Origin: Brevibacillus antibioticus
Lineage (GTDB): Bacteria > Bacillota > Bacilli > Brevibacillales > Brevibacillaceae
Direction: 5' to 3'
Length of the DNA: 64,000 nucleotides
Assembly: GCF_005217615.1 (NCBI RefSeq)
Contig: NZ_SZNK01000001.1
Location: 4,156,001-4,220,000 of the forward strand
Part shown: positions 1-8,568 of the stretch, piece by piece
Numbering within the stretch: position 1 is the first letter of the stretch
Layout: the number at the start of each line of letters is the position of its first letter
Program-made: the position numbers and the translations under genes
The notes under the pieces: model-generated
Databases searched by the model: none
What the model saw: the letters and a program-made list of their open reading frames with translations, nothing else
Told to the model about the DNA's origin: nothing

Positions 1-280
1 AGTAGGTGATGAACAAAACAGCTACTGCTTTCCCCATCCACTTTCCCAATATTTCCTCGCTGTACTGAAAGATAGACTTGTTCGGATACCGCATACTCAG
101 CGAAACATACATGTAGGTTAAAAGAAAGCCTTCCCCCCACCCCATGAAGGCGGAGATCCAGGCGTCCTGTTTGGCAGCGGTAGCCGTAAGGGATGGTACG
201 TACAAAATCGCATCACCAATCCCGAAGAGCGCCACGAGTATCATGAATTGCCTTGCGCTAATATGACCGTTGTCTATCAA
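1..280 (-). CDS. Spore germination permease, GerB/GerKB family (partial, 3' end outside window)
   Basis: Only the first 93 codons are present; the gene runs off the left edge. The N-terminus reads IDNGHISARQF followed by a hydrophobic helix, then polar and hydrophobic stretches, as expected for the GerB integral membrane subunit (APC-superfamily fold) of nutrient germinant receptors in the spore inner membrane. A TTG start at 280 is chosen because GGGGGAG lies nine bases upstream and the product then begins like other GerB proteins; the frame stays open further upstream. It is the last of four genes in an A-C-D-B operon, so it would act with the three proteins encoded at 318-3386. Family call is firm; the germinant is unknown. 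Confidence 0.85.
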   Translation of the reverse strand, partial: MIDNGHISARQFMILVALFGIGDAILYVPSLTATAAKQDAWISAFMGWGEGFLLTYMYVSLSMRYPNKSIFQYSEEILGKWMGKAVAVLFITY

Positions 281-317
281 TTCCTCTCGCTCCCCCGCCT
301 CGCTGCTGGCTACTGCT

Positions 318-551
318 TCATTCCACAGTTCCCAAAATGAAGTCGCTGAATGGTTTATAGACAAATGTAATCCAGTCCAACGGGTTGGGAATATTCACCT
401 TAAGCGATTCGGCTATCCCAAGTCCCGTCCCAACTACAAGCAAAATGAAGAAAACCAGCATTTCCTTTTTCATCGCGTTCCTTCTCAAATAAGGCACCTC
501 AAAGAGGGCAATGAGTAGACTGATCAGCAAAATCAATATGATGGTCCACAT
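318..551 (-). CDS. Small two-helix membrane protein of germination receptor operon (GerD-subunit-like)
   Basis: A 77-residue protein with two predicted membrane helices (about residues 2-18 and 32-46) separated by a short basic loop (LRRNAMKK). Small two-helix D proteins are known to be encoded in or beside germinant-receptor operons of Bacillus and to modulate receptor function. The position here, between the GerC-like and GerB-like genes, supports that role. An AGGTG site lies about 11 bases before the ATG. It has no catalytic motif, and assignment rests mainly on size, topology and context. Confidence 0.65.
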   Translation of the reverse strand: MWTIILILLISLLIALFEVPYLRRNAMKKEMLVFFILLVVGTGLGIAESLKVNIPNPLDWITFVYKPFSDFILGTVE

Positions 552-620
552 GCTGTGCCGTGCACCTACTTTTTTTGCAGGATTACCTTTACCATTTCCA
601 TGGATGGAAAAAGTTATGCT

Positions 621-1823
621 CTACTCCTTTTTCATGAAAGGAATAAACGAATTGCCCACTTTCCCTGTCCGCCTGATCTTCACGTCTGTTTTGATTTTCA
701 CTTTCAGATTGGGGAATTGAGAATCCCAATCCTCTTTCACCTTTTCCCACCCCTTGGGGTCATTTTTGTAGATCGACTGACCAAATCCAAAAACATCCGA
801 TCGGTATTGCTTTTGCGCTTTATGAATGGCGCTTACGATTTTACCTTTGATCTGCTTTTCCACGTCAGCTTCCAATTTGTAGATGGTTTTGGGATCGGAC
901 AAATCGTTGCTGCATGCTACCTCGCCCACATTGCCTTCTGCGGAAATACTCACTTCCACTTGTGGTTTGCCTTTTTCCACCTTGCCATTGACAGTTGTTT
1001 TGTTTCGGATGATCTCAATGACAATTTTATTGTTTTTATCACAAGGAATTTCTTCTACTGTACTGTCCACCCTGTCTGTGATGTAGCTGAATCCGATGCT
1101 TTCCTCTTCGTTAAACCACCCACGTAGCTTGTCTCCTTTGAAGACACCGATTTCGTGGTACCTCAACAGCGATGACTGGCTTTCCTTTTGGGAATTACTC
1201 CCGGAAGTCCCCATCTGTACCTTCCCTTTCGGATTAACGCCTACCAACACTGGCTCGATCCCGTCCCGTAGCAAATCCGCAATAAATTCATCCAATTGAA
1301 TGGAGACAATCGATCCCCAGGCACTCTCTGCTGTTTCCAAGCTTTTATAGAGCTTCGTCGCCGGGATTTTTTCCAGTGGATCGATCATGCTGAGAATTTG
1401 TAGTGCTGTCGCGTCCTTGGCTAGAATGACATAAAAATCAGGCCGGACCTCATGATCGCGAAATAACAAATCCAGCACTTCCTTTGCCCCTTCTTTTGCT
1501 ATCTGCTCCCCTAAAACCAGCACCTGGATATGGGAAAAGTAAAGCCTTCTCGGGGTTACCGTTGTCATTTTCCGGATTCCCTCAAAAATGCTGGATGCCC
1601 GCATGCTGTAAGTCGCAACAGATGATTGGATCATTCCCCCTCCCTCTTTTGACGCTACCCCTCCCGGATTGACGATTTGGGCGGATATCACGTACTCTCC
1701 GTCAATCTTGTCAATACCTGTTCCCATGACTATCGCCAAATCATTCAATTCTCTACGGTTCCAGCAGCCTGTCAACAAAACGAGAAGAGCAAGGGTCAGG
1801 AGGAACACCCCTTTTCGTTTCAT
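621..1823 (-). CDS. Spore germination lipoprotein, GerC/GerKC family
   Basis: The product is about 400 residues. It opens with a lipoprotein signal (MKRKGVFLLTLALLVLLTGC) directly followed by WNRRELND, the hallmark of the GerC family (Ger(x)C). GerC proteins are lipid-anchored on the outer face of the spore inner membrane and form the receptor with GerA and GerB. The ATG at 1823 is preferred because GAGGTGGAG lies just upstream and the signal peptide then has its usual charged start; an ATG at 1847, also with a usable AGGTGAT site, would add eight residues. The gene starts about 50 bases after the GerA-like gene. Confidence 0.9.
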   Translation of the reverse strand: MKRKGVFLLTLALLVLLTGCWNRRELNDLAIVMGTGIDKIDGEYVISAQIVNPGGVASKEGGGMIQSSVATYSMRASSIFEGIRKMTTVTPRRLYFSHIQVLVLGEQIAKEGAKEVLDLLFRDHEVRPDFYVILAKDATALQILSMIDPLEKIPATKLYKSLETAESAWGSIVSIQLDEFIADLLRDGIEPVLVGVNPKGKVQMGTSGSNSQKESQSSLLRYHEIGVFKGDKLRGWFNEEESIGFSYITDRVDSTVEEIPCDKNNKIVIEIIRNKTTVNGKVEKGKPQVEVSISAEGNVGEVACSNDLSDPKTIYKLEADVEKQIKGKIVSAIHKAQKQYRSDVFGFGQSIYKNDPKGWEKVKEDWDSQFPNLKVKIKTDVKIRRTGKVGNSFIPFMKKE

Positions 1824-1874
1824 GCCGTCTCCACCTCGGTTCATCATTTTTCATCACCTCGGCACGATACTTCG

Positions 1875-3386
1875 CTATATTTTACTTTTTCGTTCTCTGA
1901 CGCTGTTTTTCTGGCGCAAAAAATGGGGACGCGTATGCATCATCCAGATGGGAATTCGAAGCAGTGTATCCTTTTGATCGGACAGATTCACAGGGGCCAG
2001 CGGAGCCATATACGGGACACCAAACGAGCGCAAGGTACATAGGTGAATGCACAAGGCGATCATCCCGACAAATATGCCGATAAAACCAAAGCTGGCGGCA
2101 AGTGCTATCAAGCCGAACCGCAACAGTCGAATCGGAATCGACATGGAAAAGGAAGGGAAGACAAAGCTGGTAATTGCCGTAATGGAAACGACGATGACCG
2201 TAGCGGGTGAAACCAGTCCTGCCTGCACAGCCGCTTCCCCCAGCACAAGTGCTCCCACGATGGATATCGCTGATCCAACCGCCCTCGGCATGCGCACTCC
2301 TGCCTCTCGCAGCATTTCAAAGGTAAACTCCATCAACAGCGCCTCGACTGCAGCAGGGAATGGCACTCCTTCACGCTGGGCTGCTATGCTCATGAGCAGG
2401 TTCGTTTGCAACATTTCCTGATGAAAGGTGGTAATCGCAACATAAATGGATGGACCAAGCAAAGCGATAAAGAAAGAAATGAACCGCAAAATACGCAGGA
2501 TCCCAAAATCTGCACGCATGTAATAATCCTCGGGAGACTGGAAGAATTGGACAAAGACGGCTGGTACCAACAAAACAATTGGTGTACCGTCCACCAGAAT
2601 GGCGACGCGCCCTTCCAGCAGCCCGGCTGCCACCGAGTCTGGACGCTCTGTATTGTAGATGGTCGGAAACGGCGTGAAGGTATGGTCCTGAATCATTTCT
2701 TCAATGTTCCCGCTCTCCAAAATTCCGTCGATCTCGATCTTTCCCAGCCGCTCCTTCACTTCTGCCACTACGCTGTCCTGCACGACTCCTTTTATATACA
2801 TCATGGCGACTTTGGTCTGGGTCATGTCCCCGATCTGCACGGTCTCCAACCAAAGATTGCGATTATTGATCCGCCTACGCACCAAAGCCGTATTGGTTCG
2901 GAGGTTTTCCGAAAACGCTTCTCTGGAACCCCGAACCACCGTTTGCACGGAAGTCTCCTGAACACCACGATCTTCCCACTGCTTCGTATTTGCGATAAAT
3001 CCGTTGGAATATCCATCTACCAAAATAACGGTATCCCCCGTCAAAATCGCATCATACAAATGGTCAAAGTCATAGACCTCTTCCACTCCACCGATCGTCA
3101 GCAGGAAATCCTTCATTAGTATCAATGATCTTTCTTCGCACTCGGCTTCCGCCGGGATGTGCGCTTTTTTTGCATGGAGCATAAGAGACTCCATGAGGCT
3201 GCTAATCATATTTTTATCGACCAGACCCTCGGTGTACAAAATCCCTACCACAATCTGATCGACTGCTTTCAGACGTACTTGCCTCGTCACGAGATCCGTG
3301 CTGTTACCCAGCTCTTTTTTCACCTTTTCCAGATTTTCGTCCAACGAGCAATGAAAAAGCGCAGATTGTTTTTTTGTATCCATCAT
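1875..3386 (-). CDS. Spore germination protein, GerA/GerKA family
   Basis: A 503-residue GerA-family subunit. The N-terminal soluble part (about residues 1-285) carries the expected cytoplasmic domain with ILVDGYSNGFIANTKQWEDR and RVAILVDGTPIVLLVPAVF, and the C-terminal part has several membrane helices, including SFFIALLGPSIYVAITTFHQ and the GxRMPRAVGSAISIVGALVLGE segment that is highly conserved in the family. The protein would sit in the spore inner membrane as part of a nutrient receptor. It is the first gene of the operon; length is normal. Transcription of such operons is typically forespore-specific, but I could not identify a convincing sigma-G promoter upstream. Confidence 0.93.
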   Translation of the reverse strand: MMDTKKQSALFHCSLDENLEKVKKELGNSTDLVTRQVRLKAVDQIVVGILYTEGLVDKNMISSLMESLMLHAKKAHIPAEAECEERSLILMKDFLLTIGGVEEVYDFDHLYDAILTGDTVILVDGYSNGFIANTKQWEDRGVQETSVQTVVRGSREAFSENLRTNTALVRRRINNRNLWLETVQIGDMTQTKVAMMYIKGVVQDSVVAEVKERLGKIEIDGILESGNIEEMIQDHTFTPFPTIYNTERPDSVAAGLLEGRVAILVDGTPIVLLVPAVFVQFFQSPEDYYMRADFGILRILRFISFFIALLGPSIYVAITTFHQEMLQTNLLMSIAAQREGVPFPAAVEALLMEFTFEMLREAGVRMPRAVGSAISIVGALVLGEAAVQAGLVSPATVIVVSITAITSFVFPSFSMSIPIRLLRFGLIALAASFGFIGIFVGMIALCIHLCTLRSFGVPYMAPLAPVNLSDQKDTLLRIPIWMMHTRPHFLRQKNSVRERKSKI

Positions 3387-3454
3387 TTCAAATCACTCTT
3401 TTTCCAGTTCGGGATATGTTTACTATCCCTCATGGCTGCAGGGTCTATGCTGAA

Positions 3455-3487
3455 CGCAAAAAAGCCCCCTATTCAAGGAGGCTTTGG
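3455..3487 (-). terminator. Intrinsic terminator of the aldo/keto reductase gene
   Basis: On the minus strand a hairpin with arms AAAGCCTCCTT and AGGGGGCTTT is followed by a run of T, 25 bases after the stop codon at 3512. One mismatch lies in the stem. Confidence 0.75.
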
Positions 3488-3511
3488 GACAAAACATGTT
3501 AGTCACCATTG

Positions 3512-4486
3512 TTACGGCAAACGATATACGGCAAATGGTTCCCCATTTCGATACGTATCACTCAATCGGTCCAACTCTGCCAAGGTCGCTTCATCCAGCG
3601 CCAACGCTGCACTTTGCAAATTATCCGTGAGCTGCCCTACACTGGTCGCACCCACGATCACCGAAGAGACAGCCGGCTTGTGCATGAGCCAAGCCAGAGA
3701 CAGCACACTGGAGGATACACCTAGCTCCGCCGCTATCCGACTGATTTTACGTCCAAACTCCAGCTTGTCTTCACTTAACAACCGGACGAAACGCGGCTCC
3801 TTGTCCGCCCGCGAACCAGCCGGAGCCTGTTCTGCGGAGGTATATTTGCCTGTCAAAATTCCGCCAGCAAGCGGGAAGTACGGAATGATTCCCACCCCCT
3901 GATCAAGACAAAGCGGTACGAGTTCACGCTCCGGTGTCCGATCTGCCAATGAGTAGCTCACCTGCGTCGATATGTATCGATTCAGCCCTTCCCGCTGACT
4001 GATGCCAATTGCCTTCATCAATTCCCAGGCCGCATAGTTGGAAGCCCCGATGTAACGCACTTTCCCGGATCGAACCATGTCATCTAGTGCGCGGAGTGTT
4101 TCCTCCAAAGGCGTCTCTGGATCAAACGTATGAATTTGATATAAGTCAACATAGTCGGTGCGCAAACGCTTCAAGCTGTTCTCCAGCTCCAGCATCAAGT
4201 GGTATCGCGATGAGCCTCTCTGATTTGGTCCTTCGCCTTTTACCAAACCAGCCTTCGTCGCCAAAACGACCTCGTGCCGCTTCCCTTCAAGAGCCAGCCC
4301 AATGATTCGCTCCGATTCTGTTTGCGTGTAAATATTTGCCGTATCAATAAAGGTAATCCCGTTTTCGACTGCGGTATGAATGATGTTTACAGACGTTTGC
4401 TCATCCGCACGCCCTCCGAATGAGTTCGTACCTAATCCCAATGCCGATACCTTCAATCCACTGCCACCGAGTCGGTAGTATTTCAT
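3512..4486 (-). CDS. Aldo/keto reductase
   Basis: A 324-residue AKR-superfamily protein with an (alpha/beta)8 fold, expected to reduce carbonyls with NADPH. Visible signatures are the N-terminal GLGTNSFGG, the catalytic Asp/Tyr region FIDTANIYTQTESERIIG, the Lys in VLATKAG, the YVDLYQIHTFDPETPLEETL segment with the active-site His, and GKVRYIGASNYAAWEL. The sequence is closest in style to the YghZ/Kv-beta-like branch (potassium channel beta subunit-like AKRs). It is a monocistron, separated by terminators from both neighbours. Substrate cannot be told from sequence. Confidence 0.92.
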   Translation of the reverse strand: MKYYRLGGSGLKVSALGLGTNSFGGRADEQTSVNIIHTAVENGITFIDTANIYTQTESERIIGLALEGKRHEVVLATKAGLVKGEGPNQRGSSRYHLMLELENSLKRLRTDYVDLYQIHTFDPETPLEETLRALDDMVRSGKVRYIGASNYAAWELMKAIGISQREGLNRYISTQVSYSLADRTPERELVPLCLDQGVGIIPYFPLAGGILTGKYTSAEQAPAGSRADKEPRFVRLLSEDKLEFGRKISRIAAELGVSSSVLSLAWLMHKPAVSSVIVGATSVGQLTDNLQSAALALDEATLAELDRLSDTYRNGEPFAVYRLP

Positions 4487-4599
4487 ATTGTGATCGACCT
4501 CTTTTCATAATAAGAGTGCTCATCTATTATCTCCTATTTAGGTGGGGTTTTCCATGTGCTTAAAAAAGCCCTTTTCTAGCACATGATATTTCTCCATAC

Positions 4600-4650
4600 A
4601 AAAAAACACCTGCCCTGATGCAACCATCTTACGCATCAGGCAGGTGCTTC
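4600..4650 (-). terminator. Intrinsic terminator of the ABC importer/M20 peptidase operon
   Basis: A strong hairpin (CACCTGCCCTGATGC pairing with GCATCAGGCAGGTG) lies about 25 bases after the M20 peptidase stop. On the minus strand it is followed by seven T. The plus side also has a T-rich tail, so it may act both ways. Confidence 0.85.
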
Positions 4651-4673
4651 TTCTCTTTTTGTCTTACTTCTCT

Positions 4674-5810
4674 CTATACTTCCTCTAGCAACCGCGCCAA
4701 CAAGGTAGCGCGCGTCGATATTTCTCCCAGTTCGATCCATTCATCCGGCGAGTGAGCGTAGCCACCCTTTACACCAAGTCCATCCAGTGTCGGGACTCCA
4801 CAAGCAGCAGCAAAGTTGCCATCGCTGACTCCGCCTGTACCCGACTCTTCCAAAGCCATCCCTAGTTCATTGATGCTAATCGATTGTGCAAGGGAAAATA
4901 ATTTGCCTGTCTCCTCAGTTCGCTCCATCGGCGGTCGGCGAATGCCTCCCTTTACGCTGATGTTTGTACCGGCGAGGACTGGCGTGAGTTCGCTCATTAC
5001 CTTCTCAATGCGTAGGGCCTCTTCCATCGAGATAAATCTCACGTCAATTTCAGCTTCTGCCGAATCCGCTACGACATTGGAGCCAATTCCGCCCTTGATG
5101 ACGCCCACATTGACGGTCGTTCCTTTCTCGTAATCGGTCAAGGCATGCAGAAATTGCACCTGTCTCGCCAGCTCTTCAATAGCAGAGACACCTTTTTGAT
5201 GATCGACGCCTGCGTGTGAGGAAATACCGCTGACGGCCAAGGTAAAATGGGCGCTTCCCTTCCGCCAGGTTTTGAGTGCACCGCTCGGTTCGGTTGGCGG
5301 CTCCAACACAAAGCTCGCCACCGACCGCGCGGCTTCTTCTTCTACCAGTCGGCGAGAAGTCGGGCTGCCGATCTCCTCGTCACTGCTTAGCAAGAGTACA
5401 ATCTTTTTATCTACTGGCAGGCGATCTAGTTTTACCAATGCCCGCATTGCAAACATTGCTTGCAAAACGCCCGCTTTCATATCGTATACGCCCGGCCCGT
5501 ACGCTTTCTCATCCCGAATCGCAAACGGTCGGCGAGCCGCCTCTCCTTCTAGCCATACGGTATCGTAATGGCCGATGATGAGGATTTGCTTTTCCCCGTT
5601 GCCCAGCGTACAACGCACCTGATCCCCATACGTCTTATTCGAGATCAGCTCAGCTACTCCCCCTGTCAGCCGTTGAAACTGCAGGGCGAACCAGCCAGCC
5701 ATGCGGTCACCCAGCTGTTTGTCACGAGAGGGCGAGTCCATGTTGACTGCCTCTTCGAGTAGCTGTAGATAGTGGGACATATTCTCTTGTACATAAGTGT
5801 GGATTGACAT
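4674..5810 (-). CDS. M20 family metallopeptidase (carboxypeptidase G2-like)
   Basis: A 378-residue zinc hydrolase of the M20A/M20 amidase group. The metal/catalytic motifs are in place: IIGHYDTVW (His ligand and Asp), GVYDMKAGVLQAMFAMRAL (bridging Asp), SSDEEIGSPTSR (Glu-Glu), VLEPPTEPSG and GGVSDGNFAA near the end. A dimerisation domain follows with GISSHAGVDHQKGVSAIEELA. Family members cleave C-terminal residues or N-acyl groups from small peptides and conjugates, such as glutamate from folates. It is the last gene of an ABC importer operon, 12 bases after a permease gene, suggesting that it hydrolyses the imported compound in the cytoplasm. Substrate is an inference only. Confidence 0.9.
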   Translation of the reverse strand: MSIHTYVQENMSHYLQLLEEAVNMDSPSRDKQLGDRMAGWFALQFQRLTGGVAELISNKTYGDQVRCTLGNGEKQILIIGHYDTVWLEGEAARRPFAIRDEKAYGPGVYDMKAGVLQAMFAMRALVKLDRLPVDKKIVLLLSSDEEIGSPTSRRLVEEEAARSVASFVLEPPTEPSGALKTWRKGSAHFTLAVSGISSHAGVDHQKGVSAIEELARQVQFLHALTDYEKGTTVNVGVIKGGIGSNVVADSAEAEIDVRFISMEEALRIEKVMSELTPVLAGTNISVKGGIRRPPMERTEETGKLFSLAQSISINELGMALEESGTGGVSDGNFAAACGVPTLDGLGVKGGYAHSPDEWIELGEISTRATLLARLLEEV

Positions 5811-5822
5811 AGTGCCTCTTCC

Positions 5823-6623
5823 TTAGTGAGATTGTGAATTGAGTCCGAACAGGCGCTCTAGTCCGTACACTTTTTCCAACAAGACGATGAACACCAGACT
5901 CAGCAGGATGACCACCGAGGAAATTGAAGCCACCAACGGGTCAAGCGTTTCCTGCATATAGGTGAAAATCGCGAGTGGCAGCGTCGTCGTATCCGGTGCC
6001 ACCAAGAATAAGGAAACCGTCACATTGTCAAACGACGTCAAGAACGAAAAGATCATCCCCGACACGATGGCTGGACGCAAAAGTGGCAACGTAATATCCC
6101 AGAACACCCGAAACGGATGGGCGCCCAGCATGTATCCCGCTTTTTCCAGCGTATAATCGAACGTGCTAAGCCCTGTGAGCACCAGCCTTACGACATACGG
6201 AATCGAGATCAGCATGTGCGCCAGCAAAAGCCCCGTAAACGTCCCCGCGATACCAATTCGCGTGAAAAACAGCAGCGCGGAAATCCCGATAATGAGCGAA
6301 GGAACGGTAAGCGGTGAAAGCATCAGTGCGTTGATGATGCCGCTCCCACGAAACTTGTATTTGGACAGTGCGAATGCAGCCAATGTCCCTAAGAAAGTCG
6401 CCAAAATTGCCGTTACCGTAGCTAGCTTCAGACTGAACCACAGCGAATCGATGAACTCCGGCCGATCCAAAATCATCTCATACCACTGCCACGAAAATCC
6501 TTCGGGCGGAAAAGCGAGGTATCCGGCTGCCGTAAAGGAGCTCGGGATGATGACCAGAAACGGCAGATTGACCAAAACAAGCACAAAGAACGTGATGAGT
6601 CCGAGTACGTTTATTTTTTTCAT
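5823..6623 (-). CDS. ABC transporter permease, PotC type
   Basis: A 266-residue inner-membrane permease with six predicted helices and the binding-protein-dependent transport (BPD_transp_1) fold. The EAA loop reads EKAGYMLGAHPFRVFWDITL, which contacts the ATPase. Size and sequence match the second permease of polyamine/opine/iron-type importers (PotC/YdcV class). Its ATG overlaps the stop of the preceding permease gene (ATGA overlap), a sign of coupled translation. It would form a heterodimer with the product of 6620-7462. Confidence 0.9.
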   Translation of the reverse strand: MKKINVLGLITFFVLVLVNLPFLVIIPSSFTAAGYLAFPPEGFSWQWYEMILDRPEFIDSLWFSLKLATVTAILATFLGTLAAFALSKYKFRGSGIINALMLSPLTVPSLIIGISALLFFTRIGIAGTFTGLLLAHMLISIPYVVRLVLTGLSTFDYTLEKAGYMLGAHPFRVFWDITLPLLRPAIVSGMIFSFLTSFDNVTVSLFLVAPDTTTLPLAIFTYMQETLDPLVASISSVVILLSLVFIVLLEKVYGLERLFGLNSQSH

Positions 6624-7462
6624 GACGCAAACACCTCTTTATACCGCTTGGTTTCAATCAGCTTCGTATACAAAGTCACCAATAGAATCGTGCTGCCCAA
6701 GAGCAGGAAGGCAAGTGCCGCACCAAAAGGCCAGTTCAGTGTCGCCATGATTTGCTCATAGGCAATGACAGGCAAGACCTTCACGGAAGTGCCGCCCATC
6801 AAGGCAGGTGTTACAAAGGCACTCATCGACAAGCTGAAAACCAGTGTCGTACCAGCAATAATCCCCGGCAAGCACAAGGGTAATGTCACACTAAAAAACG
6901 TACGTACGCGGGAAGCCCCCAAAATCGATGCCGCCTTATTCAGGGACGGATCGATTGCGTACAGGCTGGTTGCAATCGCCAGAACCATGTAGGCAATAAA
7001 GGAATCCGTCAGACCAATCACAATACCCAGCTCGTTGTACAAAAGCCGCAACGGTTGATCGATCAGACCCAGACTGATCAACGTTTCATTGATCCACCCT
7101 TTTTCCCCCAAAACCACTACCCAACCAAAGTTGCGAATAACAACACTGATGAGGTGAGGCGCCAGAATCAGCATGGTAACGATTCCACGCATTTTCCCTG
7201 TAGCCTGCGCCATGTACATCGCTACAGGAAATCCGAGCAAGAGGCTCACCAGTACCGTCCAGAGACTCACGCGAATCGTCCGCCAAAGAATCTCCAAGTA
7301 GTACGGATCTTGTATAAATAATGAATAATTGTGTAAAGAAAACGCCTGATTCTCATCCTGAAAACTGAGCAGAAGCATCATCAGCATCGGAAGGATGAAT
7401 ACCCCAAGCAACAAAATCATCGCAGGTGCTGTCAACAATGTAACCGAGAGACGCTTGCTCAT
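6620..7462 (-). CDS. ABC transporter permease, PotB type
   Basis: A 280-residue permease with six predicted helices. The N-terminal helix is followed by a short extracellular region containing the LFIQDPYYLEILWRTIRVS segment, and the EAA loop reads NKAASILGASRVRTFFSVTL. This is the PotB class of the 2-aminoethylphosphonate/polyamine/opine uptake family. It starts four bases after the ATPase gene with GGAAGGGG upstream, and its end overlaps the next permease by four bases. It works with the other three transporter genes of this operon. Confidence 0.9.
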   Translation of the reverse strand: MSKRLSVTLLTAPAMILLLGVFILPMLMMLLLSFQDENQAFSLHNYSLFIQDPYYLEILWRTIRVSLWTVLVSLLLGFPVAMYMAQATGKMRGIVTMLILAPHLISVVIRNFGWVVVLGEKGWINETLISLGLIDQPLRLLYNELGIVIGLTDSFIAYMVLAIATSLYAIDPSLNKAASILGASRVRTFFSVTLPLCLPGIIAGTTLVFSLSMSAFVTPALMGGTSVKVLPVIAYEQIMATLNWPFGAALAFLLLGSTILLVTLYTKLIETKRYKEVFAS

Positions 7463-7465
7463 CCG

Positions 7466-8560
7466 TCATCCCCTTCCTGCGGGCATGACCAGTACGTCGT
7501 CCGCGTTCCATTGACAGTAAACTGTTTGACCTTCTTGGCGGTCTACCGAACTATCGGTCATTTGGACTTTTACCGAAAGCGTATGCTCCCCGACCTTGAC
7601 CTCACATTCTGTGTACGAGCCCAGGAAGGAGGCAAGCTGCAAATGTCCTTTTGCCCGATTCGCTTCCTCACTGACTCCTGTATCGGTCAGCTTGATTTTC
7701 TCTGGTCGGATAAAAATAATCACTTTTTCATGGAGTGACACGGTTCTCTCTTGCTTTGCCGCCTTCACGAGCATTCCACCAGTCGTCCGCAGCGTGAGTA
7801 CATCCCCGTCCATTCCAATGACTTCGCCTTCCAAACGGTTCGTCTTACCGATGAAGGTATGTACGAATTCAGAAGCGGGCTGATTGTATATCTCCAGTGG
7901 CGTACCGATTTGCTCCACGAATCCGTGATTCATGACCACGATGCGATCAGAGAGTGCTAGTGCTTCTTCTTGGTCATGGGTAACGAAAACGGTCGTAACC
8001 CCGATCTCTTGATGTAAGCGCTTTAACTCATCGCGCAGCTCTTCACGAAGTTTGGCATCCAAGTTACTGAGTGGCTCATCCAGAAGCAGGAGTGACGGCT
8101 CGATAACAAGCGCCCGTGCAATCGCAATCCGCTGACGTTGTCCGCCAGAGAGTTGTTTCGGATAGCGGTCTGCTACGTTTGGCAGCTTGACCAACCCAAG
8201 TACACGATTCACGCGCTCTTGCATTTCTTGCTTGTTCACTTTGCGCAATTTCAAGCCGTAGGCGATGTTTTCCGCCACAGTCATATGCGGGAACAGCGAG
8301 TACGTTTGAAATACCATTCCCAGCTCCCGTTTGTGCGGAGGCACGCCATTCATTCGCTGCCCCTTGATCAAGAGGTCTCCGCCATCCGGCTCCAAAAAAC
8401 CGGCAATCATATTCAGTGTCGTGGTCTTACCGCAACCAGATGGGCCGAGAAACGAGATGAATTCGCCTTGCTCCACCTGCAGGTTGAAGTTTTGAACCAC
8501 GACATTGCTTTGAAATTTTTTCATGATGCCGCGCAGTTCAACGTCAATCACCTTGGTCAC
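7466..8560 (-). CDS. ABC transporter ATP-binding protein, PotA type
   Basis: A 364-residue ATPase. Walker A is GPSGCGKTT (about residues 38-46), the Q-loop follows in ELGMVFQTYSLFPHMTV, the signature is LSGGQRQR, Walker B is PSLLLLDEPLSNLDAKLR, and the switch His is in VFVTHDQEEAL. A C-terminal TOBE-type regulatory domain (from about residue 240) is typical of PotA/FbpC/CysA ATPases. The GTG start at 8560 has an AGTAGGT site. The gene lies eight bases downstream of the substrate-binding protein gene and energises the two permeases encoded next. Confidence 0.93.
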   Translation of the reverse strand: MTKVIDVELRGIMKKFQSNVVVQNFNLQVEQGEFISFLGPSGCGKTTTLNMIAGFLEPDGGDLLIKGQRMNGVPPHKRELGMVFQTYSLFPHMTVAENIAYGLKLRKVNKQEMQERVNRVLGLVKLPNVADRYPKQLSGGQRQRIAIARALVIEPSLLLLDEPLSNLDAKLREELRDELKRLHQEIGVTTVFVTHDQEEALALSDRIVVMNHGFVEQIGTPLEIYNQPASEFVHTFIGKTNRLEGEVIGMDGDVLTLRTTGGMLVKAAKQERTVSLHEKVIIFIRPEKIKLTDTGVSEEANRAKGHLQLASFLGSYTECEVKVGEHTLSVKVQMTDSSVDRQEGQTVYCQWNADDVLVMPAGRG

Positions 8561-8568
8561 GTAAATAC

